Shown here one piece after another: positions 1-11,080 of a DNA stretch of 64,000 bases. The translations under genes and the position numbers were made by a program. The notes below the pieces were generated by a model. That model did no database searches. It saw nothing but the letters and a program-made list of their open reading frames with translations, and was not told the origin of the DNA. Position 1 is the first letter of the stretch. Each line of letters begins with the position of its first letter. Source of the DNA: Edaphochlamys debaryana (lineage: Eukaryota; Chlorophyta; Chlorophyceae; Chlamydomonadales); NCBI GenBank assembly GCA_016858145.1, contig JAEHOE010000033.1:868001-932000 (forward strand), given 5' to 3'.

Positions 1-1695
1 GCCCCCTGTCGCGCCCCGCCTTACCTACTGGAGCCCCCTTGCCGAACCTGGGCGCCGAGACATCCTTGGCCATGCATGCCAGGCCCACCATGATAGCAAC
101 TGCCCCCACGGAGGCCCCCCACTCGTCACGGCTCCTGCCACCCGCACTGCCCCATGCCGGGCATGCCATGCGGCAGTCTCACGCACGGTCTTACACAGCC
201 ACACGGCCGCGCGCATGCCCTCTCTCTGCTGAAAGACGCTTAGCGATGAAGTGTGCTCTGCGCGCAGGCCGCCCGCGTCTATTCAGACCGCTCGCGCTCA
301 GGCCGTCCAGACGGAGGCATTCCCGGCCATGCCCCCCACGCCCCTGCGGCCCTGCCACGCTGCCATCGGCCCCCTCCGCAGGCCTGGCGGTCTGGCTACG
401 TGCTCACGTGCCCCGGAACCGCGGGGGTTCCGGCGCTGGCGGGGGAGGGGGCCGCCCCTACCGATCCGCAGCCCCCTTCAATGCCCCTGCGTCCAACAAC
501 AACCGGTAGAGCGCGCCGGGGGTGCGTCGCCCTCCCCGACTGGCAGGGCCCGGTGTACCCCGCCTTCCCTACAACTTTACCTCCGTCCCTCTAGGCCCAC
601 GCCAAAATCCTGAGGCAGCCTGGGCTTACCACGCTGCGCTCTTGCCTTCCCCGCCCCACCCGGCCCTCCCCGCCCTCCCTGCAACCCTACCTCAACCCCA
701 CCGGGGCTGCGAGCGGGAGCACGAGGCCAGCCGCCGCTTCAAGGCAGAGCTGCTGCATTAGGTGGTGGGGCAAGGCGTGGGAGGGAGGGAGGGAGGGAGG
801 GAGGCAGGGCGGGGACAAGGCAAGGACGAAGCGCCAACACCGCAGCTCCTAGCCCATTGACCTCACCTCACCCCCCACCCATTTCTTTCCCTCCCCGAGC
901 AGGGACCCCGCCATGGCACCCCTGCGCCGCTGGGGTCCTCCTGGGCGGGACAACTTTGCTCGTTGCTTATATACCCTGTCGCATCCGGCTGGTGGGCCAG
1001 ACCCGGTTAGTTGCACGTTGCATTGACCCCTGCGCCGCCGCATGGGCCCGCTGGGGCCGGGGCCGGCCGGCGGCGAGGGCGGCGCGGGGCTGGGCTCCGC
1101 CTCCACCGCAGACATGCGGTGCCTGGCGGACAGCGGAGACCTGGCGCGTGCGGCTGTGGTGAGCGGGGATGAAGATGTGGGAGGGGGGGCACCTGGGCCC
1201 GCGGCTGGGGCCCGCTGGTGTCCGGCGAAAGTCCAGTTATGTGAGATGCGCAAGGGCGGTTTCTGCTGGGCAGTGGGGCTGAGAGAGCAAACAGTGTTCA
1301 AGCATACCCACACAGCGCTTTCGTCTCTGCCCCCTTGGTCCCCGCCTGGCGCCCAGTCCTAGCCCCAGGCCCAGCCTCGACCCCGCCCCAAACCCTGAAC
1401 CGCGCCCCCATCCCTCACCCCACCCTTTCAGGTCACGCAAGGGGACCTGGGGGCCGCCTCGGGGGCCGATCGTCCCTCGGTGTTGCCAGGGCAGGTGGCG
1501 AGGCATGAGTCGTGGGGAAGTTTGCATCCAGCTGGGATGGGGCCGCAGATGGGTGGTGTGGCATTGAACACAGGAGGAACTGGACGGGGGCAATGGTGGA
1601 CTGCGCGGGTACGGCACTAACGGCAGGCACATGGAGCAGCACAGATGTACAGTACGGGCCTCCGTCCTCGTAGGCGCATGGAGCCGTACAGACCG
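1..1695. other. No recognisable gene; intergenic or gene tail
   Basis: I see no protein family in either strand of this stretch. Open frames exist but are composition artefacts of the GC-rich sequence. A short plus-strand open stretch ending at the TAG near 759-761 reads as a charged helix-like tail (EREHEASRRFKAELLH). It could be the last exon of a gene entering from the left, but nothing else supports this. A GGGA simple repeat lies at about 781-804. Confidence 0.5.
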
Positions 1696-1810
1696 GTGAC
1701 CCGTATGCTGTGGTAGGTCGAGTGGGACCAACAGCTCCGGCAGCACTCGGCAGCTTACCCACCAGCGCTGGTACGGCGGGTGCGCAACTCTCACTTGCAG
1801 ATCTCGCATT
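1696..1810 (-). repeat. Inverted copy of the LHCA upstream region
   Basis: Read on the minus strand, this stretch matches 3294-3414 on the plus strand almost base for base, with one 3-bp and one 1-bp indel and a few substitutions. The shared core includes GCGCACCCGCCGTACCAGCG and TTGGTCCCACTCGACCTACC. The plus-strand copy ends exactly at the LHCA start codon, so the duplicated piece is promoter-proximal or 5'-UTR DNA. No LHC coding sequence follows this copy on the minus strand. Confidence 0.85.
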
Positions 1811-3293
1811 GCCCCGGCCCTCGTGGAACATCCGGTAGTTGCATCGCGTGCAGGCTATAGCTGGGGCTGTGCTGGGGCCCGGACGCCAGCGCGTGTGCTT
1901 TTGCGCTAGTTGCCCTCCTTGCATGCAGGCATGTGTCACCGTAGATCGACGGAGCGTTAGGGCGACTCCGATAGGGGACGTCCGGATCCTTGAGGTATGG
2001 TCGGGCAATACTGTCTGAAGTACGGCACGCCCAGTCCCGCCATGGGGACAGAAGCAGGAGCGGGCAGGGACAGAAGCAGGAGGCCCACGCTGTGGTCTGT
2101 GAACTGCACTTGCCTGCTACGCAACGCCACATCCGGCTCTCTTCACTCACCGGGCTCTCAACTCTTGATCCCCGCAAGGACGACACCTCCTCGCCCCTGG
2201 TGCTGTCTGATTAGGCGGATTCCGGCCAGGTACCATACCCCCGGTACCCGCTTCGCTTCGTTGATGTTCTTCTACCCCCCGGTACCCCCACCTTGCACGT
2301 GCATTGCATTGCGGGGCGGGCCATTCCACGTTACGCGCTGGCAACCCAGGGCACCCTGGAGCCGGGCGTGCCATCGCCGCACTTCGCATAAGCCCAGGGC
2401 ATGAAGGGGGGGTGAGTCACGTGACCGCACCGGGATGGGTAATCGGATGAGCATGGCGGCCCCAACACCCCATCGTGCACTCCGCTGCATTGCGCGTTGC
2501 TTTGAGCCCCGGACCCCCTGCAACCCATCATGACTCCATAACCCCACCGTTGTCGAGCACATAAGGTTAAGTGATCGAGCCGCGGGCTAGGCCTGTGCGA
2601 AGGTGAGGTCAGGGGCGGGATGCTGGGCGTATGCCGGGTGCTGCGGTGTACGGGACCCAGGCGGGACCCTGATGGGACCCTGCTTCGGGCGTACGGCACA
2701 AGGCCATCCGGAGGCCGCCCTAGGTAGGAACGTGGACGTGGATAGTGGGGCCCGGTAACAGGGTGCTGGATGGGGACCAGGCTCCAGGGCGGCCAGACGG
2801 CGGCCTTGCACGGCCCTGACAGCCGCCCGTGTGCTGTGGGCGCCTGTGGCGTTCTCGAGCAGGCCTCCTGAGCTGTCCGTTCCCCGACTGCGTGATTGCC
2901 AAGTGCTTCACTCGTGGAGCGTTGCGCAGAGGCGCGTACCCTTCCCCATCCAGCGCGAGCTGACGTGAGACCGGCCCCCGCGCTGTCATCTGCGCGGGAG
3001 CCGAAGCGTGCCGGAGCGTGCCGGAGCGTGCCAAAGCGACGGCCCTTGGGACGCTCGGGTGGTGCTGCGAAGCCGCGTCCACGCTGCGCTAGATGCAGGC
3101 ATCACGCAGCACACTTTCAGCCATTGCCCAGAACGCGCCTGCCAGTCGCCGAGACGGCGACTGATGCGACCTTGCGGACGCACACGCCCTGGCGCCCCCG
3201 CCCCAACACACAGTCGCATTAGTTTTACCCCGAGTACAAGTGCGCAAAATAGAATGGGCGCCGAGTGGCGTCCTGGGAGCGCAGAGCAACCTG
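1811..3293. other. Intergenic region, no gene seen
   Basis: This is spacer DNA between the two arms of the inverted repeat. Neither strand gives an exon chain I can recognise. A short imperfect tandem of the 10-mer GTGCCGGAGC lies near 3005-3040. Confidence 0.5.
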
Positions 3294-3415
3294 CAATGAG
3301 AGATCTGCAAGTGCAAGATTTGCGCACCCGCCGTACCAGCGCTGCTGGGTAAGCTGCCGAGTGCTGCCGGAGCTGCTGTTGGTCCCACTCGACCTACCAC
3401 AGCATACCGGTCACA
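3294..3415 (+). promoter_or_regulatory. LHCA proximal upstream / 5'-UTR segment (duplicated)
   Basis: This is the sequence immediately before the LHCA ATG at 3416, and it is duplicated in inverted orientation at 1696-1810. I do not see a confident TATA box. The ATG context (GTCACAATGGCG) is good for a chlorophyte start. The role as promoter or leader is inferred from position only. Confidence 0.5.
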
Positions 3416-5419
3416 ATGGCGTCCCTCCTTGCTCGTTCGTCGGTCAAGTTCGGCGTGGCTAAGCCCGCCTCGCGCCGCACGAGCGTTGTCGTGAAGGCAA
3501 GCATCAAGGCTGAGCGCAGGGAGCCTAGGAGCACAGCAGGCGCTAGCGGCGGGGAGCCTGCAGGCGCTGGGTTGGCCTGCGCGACCGATGCAAGCTGCAA
3601 GCCGGGGAAGGCTCCCACTCAGCGGGGCGCGCTCTGGGCTCTCAGCGGCTCGCAAACGCTGCTGTGCTACGTGCACTGCGGCGCTTGCACCCAGCGATCA
3701 GGCGGGGCAGCGAGGTCTGCGCAAGCAAGATGAACGCCGTGATGCCGCGTTCGCTCGCGGTTTGCTGGAGCAGCCAGCTTTGCCAGCCCCGCTGGTAGAA
3801 CCGCTTAGCACCACGCGTGCAGCTCGCTTTGTGAGGGCGACCAGCGCCGCTCGGCAGGCTAGTCAGGCCATTTACGCCTAGTTGCGCTCCCTCGTAGGCG
3901 TCCGCCGTGCCCGACAATGTTGCCGAGGCTCGCGCTTGGATCGGTGCCTGGAAGAAGTCCCAGGTAGCTGCGCAATTGTCGCTAGGCTAGGCTAGCTGAG
4001 CCTACGCCGGTCGGTCCCGCGCGAAGTCCCGCGCGGCGTTGGGCGTTCGGTGGGGTTTGCTTGGCCTTGCAGTGTGTCGCCCTTGATCTCCTCTCCCCAG
4101 CATCTAACCTTCTCCCCTTCCAACGCAGGGCACCGCCACCCGCGACCCCAAGCTGACCAGCTGGTTCCCCGGCAACACCGGCCTGCCCGGCTACCTGGAC
4201 GGCTCCCTGCCCGGCGACTTCGGCTTTGACCCCCTCTACCTGGGCCAGGACCCCGCCAAGCTCAAGTGGTGAGCGGCGGAGCTGGCCCGCCGGGGTACTG
4301 CAGATCCAGGGTACAGCAGCAAGCAGCAGCGGATGGCGGGAACGAAGGGCACATATTATTCGCTGCTTCCCAGCTCCTCCCCGCTCTTCCGCTGATCCCC
4401 CGTTATCTTCTTCTGACGTGTAGGTACGTGCAGGGTGAGCTGGTCAACGGCCGCTTCGCCATGCTCGCCGTGGTCGGCATCCTGACCCCGGAGCTGCTGG
4501 CCTCCGTGGGCGGCGGTGGCCCCGCTGCCGCCATCCCCTGGTACGAGGCCGGCGCGTACGAGTACTTCGCCCCCGCCAAGCCCCTGTTCGCCGTCATGAT
4601 GGCCCTCTTCTTCTGGGTCGAGATGCGCCGGTGAGGGGGAAGAGCGATGCGGTTCTGCTCTGGGTCGGGGAGCCATGTGGGTCGGGTACTCAACCAAGCC
4701 GGACGATGTGGGTTGGGCTTCTTTGCCCTCGCTTGATTCAGGACGGGTGCGGGCTGCAGGATTTGCCGGCGTTTGTGCGTGACTCAGCGTGCCCTCCTCC
4801 CTTCACTTGTCCTGTGTGGTGCAGCTACATGGACTTCGTGAACCCCGGCTCGTGCAACCAGGACCCCATCTTCCCCAACAACAAGCTGCCCGCCGGCAAC
4901 ACCCCCGGCTACCCCGGCGGCATCTTCGACCCCCTTGGTGAGCATGATGCCTTCCGGGCCTGCAAGCCGATTGTGTGGGAGATTAGATTCTACGCGCAGA
5001 GGAGGTGCCGAGGAGCGCACGCGCAGGTCAAATGTCTGTCCAAGCTGGGGCTGATGTATCCCTTCTTTCATTCTGCAGGCTTCTCCAAGGGTGACCTCAA
5101 GACCCTGAAGGTCAAGGAGATCAAGAACGGCCGCCTGGCCATGCTCGCGTTCGCCGGCATCGTCGCCCAGCACTACACGACTGGCACGACGTGAGAGCGG
5201 GTTCACTGGTTGCGGGTCCACCGTTGGGTGCTGGCACTAGGCACTAGGTCTGCGGCTCGCATCCTCTCCCCGCCTGCCCCTAGGCCCCCGTACCGACCCA
5301 CTGATTCGCTCTTCCCCCTGCCATCCTTTCCCACCTCCAGGCCCCTGCGCAACCTGGGCGCCCACCTGGCTGACCCCTGGACCACCACCGTCTGGCAGAA
5401 TGACCTGGCTCGTCTGTAA
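3416..5419 (+). CDS. LHCA: Photosystem I light-harvesting chlorophyll a/b protein (LHCA family)
   Basis: Nuclear-encoded antenna protein of PSI, imported into the chloroplast and inserted into thylakoids. Exons: 3416-3496, 4129-4268, 4424-4630, 4825-4937, 5079-5190, 5341-5419, giving 243 aa. The N-terminus ([16 protein letters not shown]...) is a typical transit peptide. The mature part starts near KLTSWFPGN and continues [16 protein letters not shown]. Helix B contains [10 protein letters not shown], helix C ends FFWVEMRRY, and helix A contains [11 protein letters not shown] with the Glu/Asn/Arg chlorophyll and ion-pair residues. Motifs [17 protein letters not shown] and [10 protein letters not shown] are diagnostic of LHCI rather than LHCII. 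Asn replaces His at the helix-B chlorophyll ligand, as in the land-plant red-chlorophyll proteins Lhca3/Lhca4. The exon 1 end is uncertain: a GC donor (AAG|GCAAGC) at 3497 or a GT donor at 3491 both keep frame. I cannot say which LHCA number this is. Confidence 0.95.
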
Positions 5420-6177
5420 ATGGCTGGCCTTGCCTTCGACATGAGCCTCGGCTTCGGTTAAGGCTGGAGTTGAGCCGGGCACGTTTCGGATGTGCTCTTG
5501 TGGGGGATGGAGCATGGTGGGGTTGGGCCGCTCGGGCGGGGCGCGCGGGCTAGGGCGTAATGGTTCGGGTCTGTTGCGTCGGCGGCCCGAGGGTTGAGGC
5601 CCCAGCTGTAGCTTTACACGGTCGGTTGCTCGCGAGTTTTGCGCGCTGGGCCGGGAAGGGTTGCAGTTGGGGGTCCCTCGGTGCGGGGCCGTTGGAGGAG
5701 AACGAGCTGGGGGGCCTGCGGCTGGGGTAAGGGCGCGGGTGCCGCATGGGGGCTTGCTGCGCGTGGCGGCTTCCCGGAGGTACCTAGCCGTGTATTCTTC
5801 AGAGGGGCTCATCGTTCCTTGAGTTTTGCGGCGTGTGAGTGGTTTCTGGTGCGCATGTGGATGGAGAGAGTTGGACCGACAGAGGGCGAGTGGGATTGCT
5901 AGGGGCCGCAATGCGGTGCGGCAAACCTCGCCTCACTATGTACAGGCTTCACAGTCCTGCTTGTCTTCTCCCCCGTGTCCCAGCGTCCGGTAGCTGAAGC
6001 AAAGATAGCCCAGCCAGGCGGCCAAGACAGCAGGCGTTGCGGGTCCACACCTTCCTGGCCATGCTGCATTCTGCCATGCTAGCTGGTTGCTTGCCCAGTC
6101 AAACTCGCTCTGGCATCCTAGTCTTACTTGAGGCACCCGTTCCTACCCGATACCGTACACTACAGCCGTTTGGACGC
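5420..6177. other. LHCA 3' flank, no gene seen
   Basis: This presumably contains the LHCA 3' untranslated region. TGTAA occurs only overlapping the stop codon (about 5415-5419), and I found no clear second TGTAA in this interval, so the polyadenylation site is not placed. No other coding signal is apparent. Confidence 0.4.
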
Positions 6178-6297
6178 CTAGCCCTCTGCCTGTGTGCGAA
6201 GGCAGGAGGCGACAGGTTCAGGCAGGTAGGGGGCACGTGGTCGGACGGAGCCACACAGCAGCTCAGAGACAAAGGAACAGGAAGGAGAGGAGGGAGG
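6178..6297 (+). repeat. Dispersed repeat R2, copy 1
   Basis: The sequence GCCCTCTGCC...GGCAGGAGGCGACAGGTTCAGGCAGG...CACGTGGTCGGACGGAG...ACACAGCAGCTCAG recurs at 11081-11269, where it is longer. Its first 35 bp recur again at 9331-9365. The order R2-R1 here is reversed relative to R1-R2 at 10.8-11.3 kb. Confidence 0.75.
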
Positions 6298-6308
6298 GGA
6301 GTCGGGCG

Positions 6309-6541
6309 TAGTGCCGCGGAGTCGTGGCGTGGCCTGATGGGCATCGTGGCGATGTGGACGGCTCTGCTAGGCGTGCATGGGCAGGGACGGGTACTGGGAG
6401 TCTGGGACCACGGACTTGCTACACGCCGGCTGCACGCTGGCCGAGAGCAGCCCGCTTGGTGCCCTCATGGCTCCAGTTCCCACCAGTTAGCCTTTTAGCC
6501 CTGACGCACCTGGCCCCCTGCGAGGCCGCACTGCATGTCTG
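6309..6541 (+). repeat. Dispersed repeat R1, copy 1
   Basis: About 230 bp starting TAGTGCCGCGGAGTCGTG and ending near GCGAGGCCGCA. It is repeated at 10831-11066 with only a handful of mismatches. The two copies are in the same orientation and bracket the retroelement fragment. No coding potential is recognised. Confidence 0.85.
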
Positions 6542-6561
6542 GGCCCCTCAGGATGCGATGG

Positions 6562-6566
6562 TTACA
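6562..6566 (-). terminator. TGTAA motif downstream of the retroelement ORF
   Basis: TGTAA on the minus strand about 175 bp beyond the stop codon of the minus-strand retroelement frame. This is the volvocalean polyadenylation-signal sequence. Use by the element is inference only. Confidence 0.35.
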
Positions 6567-6738
6567 GCAGGAACCGCCTCCAGAAGGGGAGGGGTTGAGC
6601 GAGAGCGCCACCTACTGGGTGTGCCACCTGCACACCGACACCCACGCAACGTGACTGACTTTCGGTCGTCACACCACGTTGCTAGGGTCGGGCCCGTAGA
6701 GCCCCCCTCAGTACTATTCCACTAATTCCGCTGTGCCT

Positions 6739-9325
6739 TTAATCATCGTCAATCAAGGCCAGGACGCCTGGGGGCTCCTGCACAGTCAATCTGCCACCTG
6801 AGACTCGCAGGAAAGGGTGGTCCGCCGGTATTGTCTCCCAGCCACTTGGTGGCCTGAGCGCAGCAAAAGAGTGAAGCGCTCCCCAAAACTCAGCTGACAC
6901 CAACACACGTCCACGGTTCAGCACCCCGAGGCGATTCCCATTCTCCCTTGTCGCGTATAGATATCGGCGTCCCTTCTCCATGGCTGTCGTGGCTGCAAGA
7001 CACACCACATCCCACACTCTCTGGTCAACTCCCTCCGTTGGTCGAGCCAGCCAAAGATTGAACCGGCGAAGTGGCCAGGTCCATGGCATGCCCTGCTCGC
7101 CCCCTAGACACGCGCACATCTCATCAACCAGGCCCTCAGCCAAGTAGCATTTCCAAAAGTGGTGCAATCTGTCCCCTCCGTGCATCGCAATCTCACATGG
7201 GCACGTGGCCGTTCCTTCATGTGCCGAAAAGCCAGTAAAGCCGTTGAGCGCCAAGCGCCAGAAAGCTTCCTTCCACACGTTCTCCCAGCGCAGGGCCCAC
7301 AGCCTGCGCAAGGTGGCTTGTAGGTCCAACAGGTCTGACTCGTCCCCTACCCCACCACTCAGCGCCTCTGCCACAAAATTCAAATGCTTGCCTTTCACAT
7401 ACTCAAAAGCGGGCTCCATCTGCAGGGCCGTGGCCAAGCTCACCGACAGCCTAGCCGCTGACACAAGCGTCTGTCCGATCCGCCAACCTATGCATCCCAA
7501 GAGTTCTTTCCATGCCTCCTCCTCTGGGCAGGCCAAGTCCGGGTTCTCTTCCACCTCCGTTGCTGCTTGCACCCACGGTACGGGAATATGGCCCATCAAG
7601 CTATCGATCCTCCCTAGGAGCGCAGGGCCATTGCGTAGCGCTGCGGGTAGAGACTCATACCCCCCTCGTCCCCACAGACCAACTACGATGTTCTCTTTCA
7701 CCTTCCTTGAGCACTCGCTCCTAGCCATCGGTGGCAGCCTGCCCCCCTGGGCTCCACTGAGCCCCGCCCTTGCTCCCGCCCCTGCCCTATAGGCTCTTAC
7801 TAGTTGGCCAACAGTCCTCAATTCATTGATACCCATCAGGTCCGCATACATGCTTTCCAGCCCCCCACGGCCCGCTGCTGCGGGTCTGAGGGCCGGATTT
7901 CCCCATACTGGCGCGCTGTGTACCCACGGCCCCACCGCGGGGCTCTTGATCAACTCAACCCGGGGGAGATGGAGGAGTGCCCCCGTTATCATGTTCAGCG
8001 TCGGGCAGGGGCTGTTTGCCGTGGTCCCCAGCACCTTGGTGGCGGCGTTGGGGCCTGCCCGCTGGGCTGTGAAGAGGCAGAGGGGGTGTACGGCCGGGTG
8101 CGTTCGTCGGAGGAGCTCCATTGCGACCGTCGGCCACACTGGCCTGAAGCGGAGGAGGTTCGGGCAGCTGCCCAGCACGCAGCGTGTCGCCAGCACCGCT
8201 TGTCGGGCCCGTACGTGTTCTACCACCGGGAGGAGGCCGAGCCCTCCGTCCTCCGGGGGGACGCACATCGCCTTGTAGCCTATCCCCGGTAGGCGAGCGT
8301 GTGGGTTACTGGCGTGTGCCGCCGGCGTCATGCTGCGGTCCACCATGGCTGCGACCGTGCTGCAGAGTCGCTGCAGCTCGGGCGGGGGGGGGAAAGCGAA
8401 TTCCAGGTGGTACAGGACCTTGGAGATTGCGTAGCCAGAGGCCGTCGACGCTCTCCCAAAGGCTGAAAGATTCAGGGACACCAGCTTGGTTAGAGCCGAG
8501 TAGACTCCATCCAGGGCGATGGCCGGCTTGCACAGGGCGGCGGTGTTGGCGACTGTTACCCCCAGGGTCTTGGCCTTCACGACGGTTCGCAGTGAGGTAT
8601 CAGGGGGTGGCGGTGCGGGCGGCGGGCCGGGCGGCGGCTCAGGCGGCGGCGCGGGCGGCAGGCCAGGCGGCGGCGCGGGCGGCAGGCCAGGCGGCGGCGC
8701 GGGCGGCGGCTCAGGCGGCGGCGCGGGCGGCAGGCCAGGCGGCGGCGCGGGCGGCAGGCCAGGCGGCGGCGCGGGCGGCAGGCCAGGCGGCGGCGCGGGC
8801 GGCGGGCCAGGCGGCGGCGCGGGCGGCAGGCCAGGCGGCGGCGCGGGCGGCAGGCCAGGCGGCGGCGCGGGGCGGCAGGCCAGGCGGCGGCGCGGGCGGC
8901 AGGCCAGGCGGCGGCGCGGGCGGCAGGCCAGGCGGCGGCGCGGGCAGCAGGCCAGGCGGCGGCGCGGGCGGCAGGCCAGGCGGCAGCGCGGGCGGCAGGC
9001 CAGGCGGCAGCGTGGGCGGTGGATCTGGTGGTGGGTCCAGCGCCGGTGCGGGCGGCGGGCCGTGCGGCGGCGCGGGCGGTGGGCCGGGCAGCGGCGCGGG
9101 CAGCGGCGCAGGCGGTGGGATCAGGCCGACGGGGAGCAGCTCCGACTTGCTGGCGTTCAGGCGTTGTCCACTTGCTTGCGCAAAGGTCTCCATGGCTGCA
9201 GCGAAAGCGGCGGCTGTGTTGGGTCGCAAGAATTGCGTGTAGTCGTCTGCGTATTGGGAAGCTCGGAGGACAAGCTGGCGGCCGTTGGGTGAGAGAGCAA
9301 TCTGGAATCCCTGTTTAGCAAGCCA
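6739..9325 (-). pseudogene. Non-LTR retrotransposon (LINE) reverse-transcriptase fragment, 5'-truncated and frameshifted
   Basis: On the minus strand, 9325-9130 encodes a reverse-transcriptase palm fragment: QYADDYTQFL (catalytic YADD at about 9239-9253) followed by ASGQRLNASKSELLPVG, the usual post-catalytic pattern of LINE enzymes. The frame then enters a proline-rich repeat (about 9125-8604) and re-emerges at about 8600 as a 613-aa frame to the stop at 6739. That frame has a thumb-like region and, near 7146-7210, a C-x-C...H...HH..C cluster (CPCEIAMHGGDRLHHFWKC) like the zf-RVT motif at the end of many LINE ORFs. An extra G in one minisatellite unit near 8870 breaks the frame. Endonuclease and RT fingers are absent, so this is a 5'-truncated copy, as is typical of target-primed insertions. 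The family is not identified further. Confidence 0.75.
8604..9125. repeat. GC-rich 21-bp minisatellite inside the RT frame
   Basis: A tandem array of GGCGGCGCGGGCGGCAGGCC(A) units, with variants CTCAGGCGGC, GGGCCA and CAGCAGG. On the minus strand it reads as Pro/Ala/Gly-rich repeats (PPGLPPAPPPG). One unit near 8868-8889 is 22 bp instead of 21 and shifts the frame. Long open frames on the plus strand here are by-products of the repeat. Confidence 0.9.
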
Positions 9326-9330
9326 CCCGT

Positions 9331-9365
9331 CAGCCCTCTGCCCCTGTGTGAAGGCAGGTTCAGGC
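9331..9365 (+). repeat. Dispersed repeat R2, short copy
   Basis: CAGCCCTCTGCCCCTGTGTG...GGCAGGTTCAGGCG matches the start of the R2 copies at 6178 and 11081. It sits right at the 5' end of the recognisable reverse-transcriptase fragment. Confidence 0.6.
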
Positions 9366-10830
9366 GTACTCCTGACCCGGACGGCCGCTCGTCGTGCCCG
9401 GCTTGCCGCCCCCGGCTTCACCTTCACTACCCACAGGTTCGACTCGGTGGGACGTGGGGACGCTTAGGCCTCCGTGGGCACGCTACTCGCAAACGGGCTC
9501 GGGCGATGGCGGGCCAGGAGCGGAGGACGCCCAGCAGCGGCGCACAGGTAAATGCCGAGGTAAGCGGGGCTTTCTGGGGGCTTTCCTTCGGTGGAGCCGA
9601 TCGCCAGCCCCCTTGGGTGCACCGACGCGCGGAGCAGCCCGGGGTTACTCTAGGGGGGGACTTTCAGCCTGGAAGCCACTTTCGGCGACCAGGTACCCCG
9701 TTCACAAGCACAGGCATTCTGCGTCGGCCAACATCATGCGACGCCAAACACCGCGGCACTACGCCCCGTTGTCTATAATAACCCCGTCTTCACCGTGTTC
9801 CCCAGCCCAGCCAGTGCAATGGAGGCTGCACATGAGCAATCTCTCCACCCTCGTGAGGGCTCCCTATGCAGCTCATGGTGTCGACTTGCCCGCTTGGCGC
9901 GCGGCTGCTTCACCTATACGATGCAGCTTCCTGCCACGTTCTCTTGTCTAACCCCATTCCACCAACCCCGAACCTGCCTGCGCTGGAGAAGTGCTTGGGC
10001 AAGCTCCGTTCAGGCGTACGGCTGCGGTCGAGGCTGTGGCCGCGGCGTGGGTGGCTTGCGGCCTTGCGGGTTGCGATGTGCCGTCAACTCCCGTACGGGC
10101 CGTGGGCCAACGGTATGTGCGTAAAGAACGCTCCTTGTGATGATGGTGAGCCCATCAATATGCGTGCTGTGCTCACGGGGCGTCAGCACGGCGACCGTCG
10201 GCGAGCCATTGCGCCAGATAATACAGGTGACGCCCTCAGCGGAGCACGTCTCAGTCATTGCATCCCTGGGACGACAGCCGCCTGCCTCCTACCCCCTCGC
10301 CCCCCCTCACTGCCTCCCTCCCCACAGTCCCCAGCCCCCTTCCCCCCACCAAACAAACCTCAGTCCCCAGCCCCCTGCCTCCCTTGTCCCTTCTCACCCG
10401 CCTAGCCCCCGCCCTGACCCCTTCCCCCGCCCTGGCCCCTGAACCTTGCTCTGACCCCTACCCAACGGGAGGGGCCCCCAGCGGCAGCACGAGGAGGCTC
10501 TGGGCTGTAAGGGCCCCATCGGCGTTGGCTGGACGGACGAGCGTGCAAAGGAGGACCCTGAGGGCCACCAGGAGGCGCTCGAAGAGCTGCGCAAGCGAGC
10601 AGGTGGGAGGCTTGCGGCAGCGCGTGCGGCTCACGCCGCCACAGTGCAGCGCCAGAACGCAGGGGCGACCAGTCGTGCCACCCTGCACTGTGCTGGCAAC
10701 TAGGTCCACCTTTGGGGAGACTGGGTGGAGGATCTACCGGCATGCAACTCCGCAGCAGGACGCAGCACGCGGAGCGGCTGACTCAGCTGCGCCAGTCATA
10801 GCCTGATGGGCTATTATGGACAACGGGCCG
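9366..10830. other. Repeat-flanked intergenic region, no gene seen
   Basis: I recognise no protein in either strand. The interval 10280-10450 is a C/T-rich low-complexity tract. The interval could include degraded retroelement sequence, but I could not find RT or endonuclease motifs upstream of 9325 on the minus strand. Confidence 0.45.
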
Positions 10831-11066
10831 TAGTGCCGCGGAGTCGTGCCGTGGCCTGATGGGCATCGTGGCGATGTGGACGGCTCTGCTAGGCGTGCAT
10901 GGGCAGGGACGGGTACTGGGAGTCTGGGACCACGGACTTGCTACACGCCGGCTGCACGCTGGCCGAGAGCAACCCGCCTTGGTGCTTTCATGGCTCCAGT
11001 TCCCACCAGTTAGCCTTTTAGCCCTGACGCGCCTGGCCCCCTGCGAGGCCGCACGCGTATGTCTGG
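10831..11066 (+). repeat. Dispersed repeat R1, copy 2
   Basis: Near-identical direct copy of 6309-6541 (TAGTGCCGCGGAGTCGTG through GCGAGGCCGCA). Confidence 0.85.
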
Positions 11067-11080
11067 ACGCTTGCTCCCGT

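Noticed and set aside
8184..9292. Long Ala/Gly/Arg-rich open frames of 257-352 codons on the plus strand.
   Set aside because: They are read through the 21-bp GC minisatellite in alternative frames; the reverse-transcriptase motifs are on the minus strand.
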